Source: JBOGZI01 sp050697275
GTDB lineage: Bacteria; Actinomycetota; Thermoleophilia; Solirubrobacterales; 70-9
DNA: 5,232 nucleotides
NCBI GenBank assembly: GCA_050697275.1
Contig: JBOGZI010000134.1
Coordinates: 1 to 5,232 of the forward strand
Reading direction: 5' to 3'
Positions 1 through 5,196 of the stretch are shown in pieces. A model generated the notes under the pieces. The model was given only the letters and a program-made list of their open reading frames with translations. It was not told the origin of the DNA and did no database searches. The position numbers were made by a program, and so were the translations under genes. Each line of letters begins with the position of its first letter. Position 1 is the first letter of the stretch.

Positions 1-350
1 GCACTGGGCTGGCGCTGGCGATGACCGTCGCCGCGGCGCTGATGGCGGTTCCCGGCGGCGTCGCGGGCGGCGGCGAGCTGCTCGATCCCGGCACCGCCGC
101 GGTCGGTGCCGCGGTGGCGCTGCTCAGCTCGGCGATCCCCTACTCGCTCGAGCTGGAGGCGCTGCGGCGGCTCGCGGTCGGGACCTTCGGGGTGTTGATG
201 AGCCTCGAGCCGGCGGTGGCGGCGCTGGTCGGCCTGGTCGCGCTGGAGCAGGGGCTGGCGGTCGTCGAGCTGGCCGGGATCGCGCTTGTGATCGCCGCCA
301 GCGCGGGAGCCCTGCGCGAGTCCAGCGCGCCGGCGCCTCAGGAGGCCTGA
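1..350 (+). CDS. rhtA: EamA/RhtA-family amino-acid exporter, C-terminal part (5' end outside window)
   Basis: This is the last ~115 residues of an inner-membrane exporter of the drug/metabolite transporter superfamily; the reading frame is open to the window edge, with its first whole codon at base 3. About four hydrophobic segments are visible, separated by short loops. The run IPYSLELEAL, then FGVLMSLEPAVAALVGL, then an alanine-rich last helix, closely follows the end of the E. coli threonine/homoserine exporter RhtA as I remember it (IPYSLEM.AL, FG.LMS.EPA). In that family the protein has ten helices in two EamA repeats and pumps threonine, homoserine and related compounds or analogues out of the cell. 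The ATG at 21 is internal, not the true start, since family similarity and hydrophobicity continue upstream of it. The tail APAPQEA is short and hydrophilic. The exact substrate is uncertain because related EamA proteins differ in specificity. Confidence 0.85.
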   Translation, partial: TGLALAMTVAAALMAVPGGVAGGGELLDPGTAAVGAAVALLSSAIPYSLELEALRRLAVGTFGVLMSLEPAVAALVGLVALEQGLAVVELAGIALVIAASAGALRESSAPAPQEA

Positions 351-351
351 G
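337..351. terminator. Possible stem-loop at the end of the exporter gene
   Basis: CTCAGG (337-342) and CCTGAG (346-351) form a perfect 6-bp inverted repeat with a 3-base loop over the exporter's stop codon. Overlapping alternatives exist (GCCTC 335-339 with GAGGC 342-346, and GAGGC 342-346 with GCCTC 351-355). It lies between convergent genes, where a bidirectional terminator would be useful, but no T-run follows on either strand, so this is a weak call. Confidence 0.25.
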
Positions 352-361
352 CCTCGCGTCC

Positions 362-553
362 CTAGGCGACCCTGCGCAGCCTCGCCTGGCGCAGCCGGGC
401 CAGCATGCGCCGGCCCCGGGTCGCGGCCTCGATCTGACCCTGGACCGTGTCCGGGGCGAGCAACGACGGCATGTGGCGCTCGATCTGAGCCTGGAGGCAG
501 GCCCTACAGGAGCACTCGGGGACGGACAAGCCGGTGTGGGAACAGACGGTCAT
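362..553 (-). CDS. Small Cys/His-rich hypothetical protein (63 aa)
   Basis: I do not recognise a family. The frame starts at ATG 553-551 and ends at TAG 364-362. GTAGGG lies 8 bases before the start and may help initiation. The N-terminal third carries C4, H6, C15, C17, C20 and H27 (motif PECSCRAC), a spacing that could bind a zinc ion or iron. The rest is a probable amphipathic helix rich in Arg, Ala, Leu and Gln (residues 33-63), giving a basic C-terminus. Nearly all codons end in G or C, as expected of a real gene here, whereas the extension of this frame upstream of 553 lacks that bias and overlaps the HD gene antisense. The gene is convergent with the exporter (11-base gap) and divergent from the HD gene (121-base gap). 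A small metal-binding or nucleic-acid-binding protein is possible; this is inference. Homology in related genomes would decide whether it is real. Confidence 0.6.
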   Translation of the reverse strand: MTVCSHTGLSVPECSCRACLQAQIERHMPSLLAPDTVQGQIEAATRGRRMLARLRQARLRRVA

Positions 554-674
554 GCCAAATTCCCTACTGCCAAGCACGCTGAACGTAACCCCGAAGACGG
601 TCGGAATTACTCGTCCGATCCCGAAAACTGGGTGTTCACGCGCTGCCCCGCCGCGGCTGCCAAGATCAGCCGGC

Positions 675-1502
675 ATGGAGGCCAAGGGACCCGACGCCCG
701 CGCCAGCTCCCCCGCCGATGCAGTCGCCGGCGCGAAGGTGCACGCCCCGACCCGCGGCAACCGCAGGCTGGAGACCTTCCTGGAGGCGGTCAACGCCGAC
801 GAGAAGGTGCGCGCCTGGTGGTACATGGCCCAGGTCACCTCGGAGCGGCTCGGGATGTCGGACCACTCCTGGGTCCACGTCCAGATCGTGCTCAACATCG
901 CGCTGCGGCTGCTGCGGCTGCTGGTCAAGAGCGGGGTGGAGCCGGCGATGGTCAGCGACCACCAGATGAAGGACCGCGATGCGGAGCTGGTGGTCGCCGG
1001 CGGCGCCCTCTTCCACGACGTCGGCATGTCGATCCACCGCGCCGATCACGAGGCCTACAGCCTGTTCATGGTGCAGGAGCGGCTCGACGGTCTGCTCGCC
1101 GAGTGCTACGAGGAACCCGAGCGCACCATCGTCGTCGCCGAGATCATGCACGCGATCATCGGCCACCGCCGCCGCGGTGAGCCCTACACGGTCGAGGCGG
1201 GCGTGGTCCGGGTGGCGGACGCGCTCGACATGGCGCAGGGGCGCTCGCGGATCCCGTTCGAGGGAGGCCAGTACGGGATCCACGCCCTCTCGGCGGCCGC
1301 GATCGACGAGGTGCGGATCGAGGCGGGGGACGAGCGCCCGATCAAGGTCGAGATCGAGATGAACAACTCCGCCGGCATCTTCCAGGTGGACGAGCTGCTC
1401 TCCACCAAGCTCCGCGGCACCCCCCTCGAGGGCCACGTCGAGGTGATCGCCCAGGTGAAGGGCGAGACCGAGAAGCGCCTGCTCCCCTCCTTCCGGCTCT
1501 AG
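675..1502 (+). CDS. HD-domain metal-dependent phosphohydrolase-like protein (275 aa)
   Basis: This is a cytoplasmic protein of the HD superfamily, whose members use a His/Asp metal site mostly to hydrolyse phosphate esters of nucleotides. The expected ligands are visible: H68 in WVHV, the HD pair H114-D115 in ALFHDVGMSIHR, and a late Asp in VADALD (D182 or D185). H121, H125, H159 and H164 are further candidates for a second metal. The C-terminal ~80 residues (RSRIPFEGGQYGIHALS... NNSAGIFQVDELL...) form a beta-rich domain that I recall following the HD domain in a family shared with archaea. Start: ATG 675 is chosen because the in-frame extension to a GTG at 534 has many A/T-ending codons and no family similarity; GTG 738 is an alternative. 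No good Shine-Dalgarno sequence precedes 675. No signal peptide or membrane segment is seen. Substrate unknown; neighbours give no clear clue. Confidence 0.88.
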   Translation: MEAKGPDARASSPADAVAGAKVHAPTRGNRRLETFLEAVNADEKVRAWWYMAQVTSERLGMSDHSWVHVQIVLNIALRLLRLLVKSGVEPAMVSDHQMKDRDAELVVAGGALFHDVGMSIHRADHEAYSLFMVQERLDGLLAECYEEPERTIVVAEIMHAIIGHRRRGEPYTVEAGVVRVADALDMAQGRSRIPFEGGQYGIHALSAAAIDEVRIEAGDERPIKVEIEMNNSAGIFQVDELLSTKLRGTPLEGHVEVIAQVKGETEKRLLPSFRL

Positions 1503-1518
1503 CTACCCAGTACTTCCC

Positions 1519-1547
1519 TTGTTCGCCCGGGGGCGGGCTCCGATAAT
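1519..1547 (+). promoter_or_regulatory. Candidate sigma70-type promoter upstream of the DUF6351 gene
   Basis: TTGTTC (1519-1524) and GATAAT (1542-1547) are separated by 17 bases, the ideal spacing; the -10 matches 5 of 6 consensus bases and the -35 matches TTG. Transcription would begin near 1554 and leave a leader of roughly 110 bases. A GCCCG/CGGGC inverted repeat (1525-1529 with 1534-1538) fills the spacer between the boxes and could be an operator or chance. The competing possibility is a start-proximal promoter at 1651-1656. Confidence 0.4.
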
Positions 1548-1561
1548 CCGGCGCCCCCATG

Positions 1562-1581
1562 GCGCGGCAGGGACGCCGCGC
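1562..1581 (+). repeat. Perfect 7-bp inverted repeat in the spacer/leader
   Basis: GCGCGGC (1562-1568) pairs exactly with GCCGCGC (1575-1581) around a 6-base loop AGGGAC. It would sit at the very 5' end of a transcript begun near 1554. There is no T-run after it, so it is not a convincing intrinsic terminator for the HD gene; GC-rich DNA yields such repeats readily. Confidence 0.35.
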
Positions 1582-1611
1582 GCCGCCCTGATAGGGGGAG
1601 GGGCACGCCCA

Positions 1612-1630
1612 GCGCCGCCTGGAACGGCGC
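1612..1630 (+). repeat. Perfect 6-bp inverted repeat in the spacer/leader
   Basis: GCGCCG (1612-1617) pairs with CGGCGC (1625-1630) around a 7-base loop CCTGGAA, just before the hairpin at 1635-1654. It may be part of a structured leader or be chance in GC-rich sequence. Confidence 0.3.
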
Positions 1631-1634
1631 GGGC

Positions 1635-1654
1635 CCTACCGAGCAGTTGGTAGG
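1635..1654 (+). promoter_or_regulatory. Hairpin or operator-like palindrome just before the DUF6351 start
   Basis: CCTACCGA (1635-1642) and TTGGTAGG (1647-1654) form an 8-bp stem (one G-T pair) closed by the tetraloop GCAG. Its 3' arm contains GGTAGG, 11 bases before the ATG at 1666, the only element resembling a ribosome-binding site or a -10 box (TAGGTT 1651-1656). If transcribed, the stem would mask that element; as DNA it could be an operator. Less GC-rich than its surroundings, so less likely to be chance than the two preceding repeats. Confidence 0.4.
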
Positions 1655-1658
1655 TTGC
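1649..1658 (+). promoter_or_regulatory. Start-proximal element GGTAGGTTGC (DUF6351 gene)
   Basis: This decamer ends 7 bases before the ATG and recurs with one change (GGTAGGCTGC) 6 bases before the GTG of the sugar dehydrogenase gene on the other strand. TAGGTT fits the actinobacterial -10 pattern TANNNT and lies where a leaderless transcript beginning at the start codon would need it; GGTAGG could alternatively act as a weak Shine-Dalgarno sequence. Neither role is proven. Confidence 0.45.
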
Positions 1659-1665
1659 GGCGCCG

Positions 1666-3900
1666 ATGGGGAAGCGGATGTGGAGGACTGCGCTGGCCGG
1701 GCTGGTGCTCGCCTGCCTCGGCGCGCAGCCGGCGCTCGCAGCGGAGCAGGTCGAGATCGAGGTCCTCTCCAACCGGGCCGATCTGATCTCGGCCGGGGAC
1801 GCGCTGGTCGAGGTGAAGCTGCCGGACGGGACCGACCCGAGCGCCGTCAACGTCAGCGTCGGCGAGCGCGACGTCAGCGACGCCTTCGCGCTGCGTGAGA
1901 ACGACCGCTTCCTCGGCCTGGTCACCGACCTCGCCCTCGGCGAGAACGTCCTCGAGGCGGAGCTCCCCGACGGCTCCGGCGCCAGGATCACCGTCACCAA
2001 CCATCCCAACGGCGGGCCGGTCTTCTCGGGTCCTCAGGTCCAGCCGTGGGTCTGCCAGTCCACCGCGGTGGACGAGCAGTGCAACCAGGACCCGACCTAC
2101 AGCTTCGAGTACAAGTCCTCGACGACCGGCCAGCTGCAGCCGTACGACCCGGACGACCCGCCCTCCGATGTCGCGAGCACCACGACCGATCAGGGGATGA
2201 CGGTTCCCTTCATCATCAGGACCGAGACCGGCTACCAGGACCGTGACCAGTACAAGATTGCCGTCCTCTTCGACCCCGCCAAGCCATGGGAGGCGTGGTC
2301 ACCTCAGCAGCAGTGGAACCACAAGCTGCTGATCACCCACGGGGCGAGCTGTGGGATCGAGCGCCACGCCGGCGAGGCGCCGAGCGTCACCGGCGACACC
2401 GTCGCCGGGGGCTCTCCGACCGAGGCGCTCGGCCGCGGCTTCGCGGTGATGTCCACGGCGCTCAACAACGCCGGGCACAACTGCAACATCATCACCCAGG
2501 CCGAGTCGATGGTGATGGCGAAGGAGCGGCTGGTCGAGCAGTACGGCGAGCTCCGCTACACGATCGGCACCGGCTGCTCCGGGGGCTCACTCACCCAGCA
2601 GCAGGTCGCCAACGCCTATCCGGGCATCTACCAGGGCATCCTGCCGCAGTGCAGCTTCCCTGACGCCTGGTCCACCGGCCAGCAGCTGGTCGACTATCAC
2701 CAGATCCGCGCCTACGTGGAGGACCCGAGCAAGTGGGGCCCGGGCGTCGCCTGGACCCCGCTGCAGATCGCCGCGATCGAGGGCCATCCCAACCACGTCA
2801 ACTCGATCGTCTTCGACCAGATCTACTGGACCGACCTCGGCGTCCCGGATGACGGCTGCGACAGCGTTCCCGCCGAGGACACCTACAACGCCCAGACGAA
2901 CCCCGGCGGCGTCCGCTGCACCCTGGCCGACTACATGATCAACGTCTTCGGCCCCAGGCCAGAGAGCGACTGGGGCCCCCAGGAGCAGGCCCTGGGCCGC
3001 GGCTTCGCCGGGCTCCCGCTCGACAACGTCGGCGTCCAGTACGGATTGGACTCGCTCCAGAAGGGGCTGATCACCCCCGCCCAGTTCGTCGACCTGAACG
3101 CGAAGATCGGCGGCGAAACGATCGACGTCGTTCCGACGGCGGAGCGCTTCCCGGCCACCCAGCCGGCGCTCGAGAACGCCTACCGCAGCGGCGCCGTCAA
3201 CACCGCCAACAACCTCGACCAGGTCGCGATCATCGACCTGCGCGGGCCCGACCCGGGCGCCTTCCACGACGCCTACCGCTCCTGGGCGATCCGCTCGCGG
3301 CTCGAGCGCGAGCACGGGACGTTCGCCAACCAGGTGATCTGGGTCGGCCAGGTCCCGCTGATCGGCGATCCCGACTACACCACCGAGGGCCTGCTTGCCA
3401 TGGACCGCTGGCTCTCGGCCGTCGAGGCCGACCAGAGCGAGGCCCCGCTGGCCGAGAAGATCATCGCCAACCGGCCGGCCGACGTCCAGGACCGCTGCTC
3501 GCAGATCGACGGGCTGGAGCAGGTGACGATCCCGGGGATCGGCACGGTCTGCGAGCACGAGCAGCTCCAGACGCGCTACGGCACCCCGCGAACCGTCGCC
3601 GGCGAGCCGATCTCGACCGACCAGAACAAGTGCACGCTGAAGCCCCTGCGCCGCTCCGACTACTACCCGCTCGAGTTCACCGACGAGCAGTGGGCGGAGC
3701 TCGAGACCGCGTTCCCGTCCGGAGTCTGCGACTGGAGCGAGCCGGGCGTCTCCCAGCAGGGCGCGATCCCCTGGCAGACCTACCAGGACTCCTCCGGCGC
3801 CGTGATCTACGGCGGCCGGCCGCTTGGCCCGGCGCCGACGTCGGAATCCTTCTCGGCGCCCACAACGACGAAGAAGCCGAAGAAGCCGAAGAAGCGGTAG
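1666..3900 (+). CDS. Secreted DUF6351-family protein, probable alpha/beta-hydrolase-like enzyme (744 aa)
   Basis: A signal peptide spans residues 1-25 (basic KR, hydrophobic core, ALA before AEQ). Residues 28-115 look like a small beta-sandwich domain. The body from about 118 (GPVFSGPQVQPWVC) to 720 matches the uncharacterised DUF6351 family as I recall it. Hydrolase-like signs are HG at 225-226 (a possible oxyanion-hole loop) and G303-C-S305-G-G307, a GxSxG nucleophile elbow after the strand LRYTIGT. D524 in AIIDLRGPDPG and H534 in AFHDAYRSW are candidate partners for S305; this triad is inferred. The mature protein has 12 cysteines, an even number consistent with disulfides outside the cell. 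The tail 736-744 is almost pure Lys/Pro/Arg. C17 lies in VLAC, a poor lipobox, so a lipoprotein is less likely. Substrate unknown; an ester or polymer hydrolase is the best guess. Convergent with the sugar dehydrogenase gene 37 bases away. Confidence 0.9.
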   Translation: MGKRMWRTALAGLVLACLGAQPALAAEQVEIEVLSNRADLISAGDALVEVKLPDGTDPSAVNVSVGERDVSDAFALRENDRFLGLVTDLALGENVLEAELPDGSGARITVTNHPNGGPVFSGPQVQPWVCQSTAVDEQCNQDPTYSFEYKSSTTGQLQPYDPDDPPSDVASTTTDQGMTVPFIIRTETGYQDRDQYKIAVLFDPAKPWEAWSPQQQWNHKLLITHGASCGIERHAGEAPSVTGDTVAGGSPTEALGRGFAVMSTALNNAGHNCNIITQAESMVMAKERLVEQYGELRYTIGTGCSGGSLTQQQVANAYPGIYQGILPQCSFPDAWSTGQQLVDYHQIRAYVEDPSKWGPGVAWTPLQIAAIEGHPNHVNSIVFDQIYWTDLGVPDDGCDSVPAEDTYNAQTNPGGVRCTLADYMINVFGPRPESDWGPQEQALGRGFAGLPLDNVGVQYGLDSLQKGLITPAQFVDLNAKIGGETIDVVPTAERFPATQPALENAYRSGAVNTANNLDQVAIIDLRGPDPGAFHDAYRSWAIRSRLEREHGTFANQVIWVGQVPLIGDPDYTTEGLLAMDRWLSAVEADQSEAPLAEKIIANRPADVQDRCSQIDGLEQVTIPGIGTVCEHEQLQTRYGTPRTVAGEPISTDQNKCTLKPLRRSDYYPLEFTDEQWAELETAFPSGVCDWSEPGVSQQGAIPWQTYQDSSGAVIYGGRPLGPAPTSESFSAPTTTKKPKKPKKR
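3871..3897 (+). repeat. Three tandem 9-base units encoding a KKP repeat tail
   Basis: Units 3871-3879 and 3880-3888 are both AAGAAGCCG and 3889-3897 is AAGAAGCGG, ending at the stop codon. They encode KKP-KKP-KKR, a strongly basic C-terminus that could bind anionic cell-wall polymers, DNA or acidic polysaccharide. Such repeats change length easily by slippage. Confidence 0.85.
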
Positions 3901-3909
3901 GAGACGTCA

Positions 3910-3934
3910 GGCGCCGGCGGGGGCGGGGCGCCGG
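3910..3934. terminator. Possible bidirectional terminator hairpin between convergent genes
   Basis: Two mutually exclusive stems exist: GGCGCC (3910-3915) with GGCGCC (3927-3932), or CCGGCG (3914-3919) with CGCCGG (3929-3934) around a G-rich loop. The position, between the stop codons at 3900 and 3938, suits a shared terminator, but no T-run follows on either strand. Confidence 0.35.
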
Positions 3935-3937
3935 TCG

Positions 3938-5110
3938 CTAGGGCTGCCGGGGGTCGATCCGGATCAGCTTGCCGAGCAGGGAGCCCAGGTCCTGGGCGGT
4001 GCCGAGCGGGTTGCCCGCTCCGCCTCCGTCGCCGAGGGCCGCGTAGAGCATCCCATCGGGGCCGAACTGGAGCTGGCCGCCGTTGTGATTGGCGAACTGG
4101 CGGTGCTCCTGGGTCAGCACCAGGCGCCGGCTCGCCGGGTCGGCGACGTTCGGGTCGGTGGCCGAGCGGCGGAACTCCTCGATCCTGATGTCACCGGTCG
4201 GGTCGGTGAAGTAGACGTAGAGGAGGCCGCTGGTGGCGTAGTCGGGTGCGAACGCGATCGAGAGGAGCCCGCGCTCTCCGGCCGGGCCGTTGCTCTCGAC
4301 CTCGCCCGAGAGGTCGAGGAAGGTGGTGGGCGGGCCGAGGCCGGGGACGAGCTGGATGGTGCCGTCCTTCTCGACCACATAGAGGCGGTCGGCGTCGTCC
4401 GGCTCCGAGGTGACGTAGACCGGGGTGCTGAACACCCCGATCGGCGCGAGCAGGGCCTCGATCGGCCCGACCCCGCCGATCAGGCGGAACACCGGCCCGC
4501 CGAGCGAGGCGGCGTAGACGCGGCCGGCGGCATCCTCGCCGAAGGAGGAGATCGCCGGGACGGTCAGGTTGAGGGCGCGGTCGCCGGTCGCGCCGCCCGC
4601 CGCCAGCTCCGCGGCGCGCAGCTCACCGGTGCAGAAGTCGCCGTAGACGTAGCTGCCCGCGAGCGGGTGGGAGGGCTCGCGGACGACGTATCCCCCGGTG
4701 ATCGAGCAGCGCGTCTGGTCGTTCGCCGAGGAGTACTCGAGCACGGGCGGCACGTGGCCGGGGGCCTCGCAGCCGGCGGGGGCGCCCTCATAGGGCTGGC
4801 TTCCCTCGAAGCAGTTCCAGCCGTAGTTGGCGCCCGCGCCCGTCCCGGCCGCGGCGAAGTCGACCTCCTCGACCGCGTTCTGGCCGACGTCGGCGATATT
4901 GAGGTCGCCGCTGGCGCGGTCGAAGGAGAAGCGCCACGGGTTGCGCAGCCCGTAGGCCCAGATCTCCTCGCGCGCGCCGGCCTGTCCGACGAACGGGTTA
5001 TCCGCCGGCACGGAGTAGGAAACGCCGGCCTGGGCGCCGGCGCCGGCGGCGGTGGCGGCGCAGATCAGTGCCACCCCCAAGATCGCGGTCAGGGTCCCCC
5101 TGGGTCGCAC
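3938..5110 (-). CDS. Secreted PQQ-dependent sugar dehydrogenase-like protein (GSDH family), circularly permuted (390 aa)
   Basis: A six-bladed beta-propeller of the soluble glucose/sorbosone dehydrogenase type, which oxidises sugars or alcohols with PQQ and calcium outside the cytoplasm. Start is GTG 5110-5108, then a signal peptide (RPR, hydrophobic 7-26, cut near AQA-G at 28). The mature chain opens with SVPADNPF (33-40), then YGLRNPWRFSFD (53-64), GANYGWNCFEG (93-103), CSITGGYVV (135-143), YVYGDFCTGELR (154-165) and SSFGEDAAGRVYAAS (188-202). Only after a linker (~211-220) comes the usual N-terminal part: FSTPVYVT (227-234), RLYVVEKDG (242-250), GERGLLSIAFAPDY (278-291), NHNGGQLQFGPDG (341-353) and LLGKLIRIDP (378-387). 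By motif, H342 matches catalytic His144 of Acinetobacter sGDH, and R56/N57 match its Arg228/Asn229, here in reversed order. No block is missing or doubled. Cysteines 100, 114, 135 and 160 probably form disulfides. True substrate and PQQ use are unproven. Confidence 0.93.
   Translation of the reverse strand: MRPRGTLTAILGVALICAATAAGAGAQAGVSYSVPADNPFVGQAGAREEIWAYGLRNPWRFSFDRASGDLNIADVGQNAVEEVDFAAAGTGAGANYGWNCFEGSQPYEGAPAGCEAPGHVPPVLEYSSANDQTRCSITGGYVVREPSHPLAGSYVYGDFCTGELRAAELAAGGATGDRALNLTVPAISSFGEDAAGRVYAASLGGPVFRLIGGVGPIEALLAPIGVFSTPVYVTSEPDDADRLYVVEKDGTIQLVPGLGPPTTFLDLSGEVESNGPAGERGLLSIAFAPDYATSGLLYVYFTDPTGDIRIEEFRRSATDPNVADPASRRLVLTQEHRQFANHNGGQLQFGPDGMLYAALGDGGGAGNPLGTAQDLGSLLGKLIRIDPRQP
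3941..4450 (-). other. Canonically N-terminal half of the propeller, here at the C-terminus (residues 221-390)
   Basis: This segment carries the family's usual opening (LAPIGVFSTPVYVT, RLYVVEKDG) through the catalytic-His block NHNGG and the strand LLGKLIRIDP, and stops three residues after IDP. In ordinary relatives, such as E. coli YliI as I recall it (LQGKLVRL followed closely by IPDDNPF), the chain runs on from here into the segment that starts this protein. Confidence 0.85.
4451..4480 (-). other. Linker joining the canonical C- and N-termini (residues 211-220)
   Basis: The residues IGGVGPIEAL follow GGPVFRL, where family members normally end, and precede LAPIGVFSTPVYV, where they normally begin after the signal peptide. 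In a closed propeller those ends lie side by side, so about ten residues would be enough to bridge them. Confidence 0.7.
4481..5029 (-). other. Canonically C-terminal half of the propeller, here at the N-terminus (residues 28-210)
   Basis: The signal peptide is fused directly to GVSYSVPADNPFVG, the loop that in relatives comes right after RIDP. The segment runs through the Arg/Asn PQQ-contact block (YGLRNPWR), the Cys-containing blades and the closing strand GGPVFRL. Confidence 0.85.
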
Positions 5111-5116
5111 GGCCGG

Positions 5117-5126
5117 GCAGCCTACC
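5117..5126 (-). promoter_or_regulatory. Start-proximal element GGTAGGCTGC (sugar dehydrogenase gene)
   Basis: Read on the minus strand, GGTAGGCTGC ends 6 bases before the GTG start at 5110. It matches the decamer before the DUF6351 start at nine of ten positions. TAGGCT (5124-5119) fits a TANNNT -10 box, leaving 8 bases to the start codon, as in leaderless actinobacterial transcripts. No clear -35 box is seen 17 bases upstream. Confidence 0.45.
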
Positions 5127-5196
5127 GAAAGCTCAGTAGTGGCGGGGCCACACTTGCGTGCGGGGTCCCGGTGGTCCGGCGGCCGGCGGGGGAGGC

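Noticed and set aside
534..674. An N-terminal extension of the HD protein starting at GTG 534
   Set aside because: The codons here often end in A or T, unlike the rest of the gene, the stretch has no family similarity, and it overlaps the small minus-strand gene.
554..1027. A long upstream extension of the small minus-strand frame
   Set aside because: It is antisense to the HD gene, with Ser/Arg/Thr-rich low-quality sequence and no codon bias; only the part from ATG 553 looks coding.
666..1436. A 256-codon minus-strand frame opposite the HD gene
   Set aside because: It is low-complexity His/Asp/Val/Leu-rich shadow sequence with no family resemblance; the HD gene on the plus strand is convincing.
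1687..1743. Lipoprotein signal (VLAC) in the DUF6351 protein
   Set aside because: Leu at the position two before the Cys is unusual for a lipobox, and a good ALA cleavage site follows it.
2587..3558. A 323-codon open frame on the minus strand inside the DUF6351 gene
   Set aside because: It is a shadow frame of GC-rich coding DNA, rich in Val, Asp, Gly and Arg without recognisable motifs, opposite a well-supported gene.
3938..5110. Two fragments of a broken or frameshifted sugar dehydrogenase
   Set aside because: A single uninterrupted frame holds every block once with clean ends and a signal peptide, which fits a permutation rather than decay.
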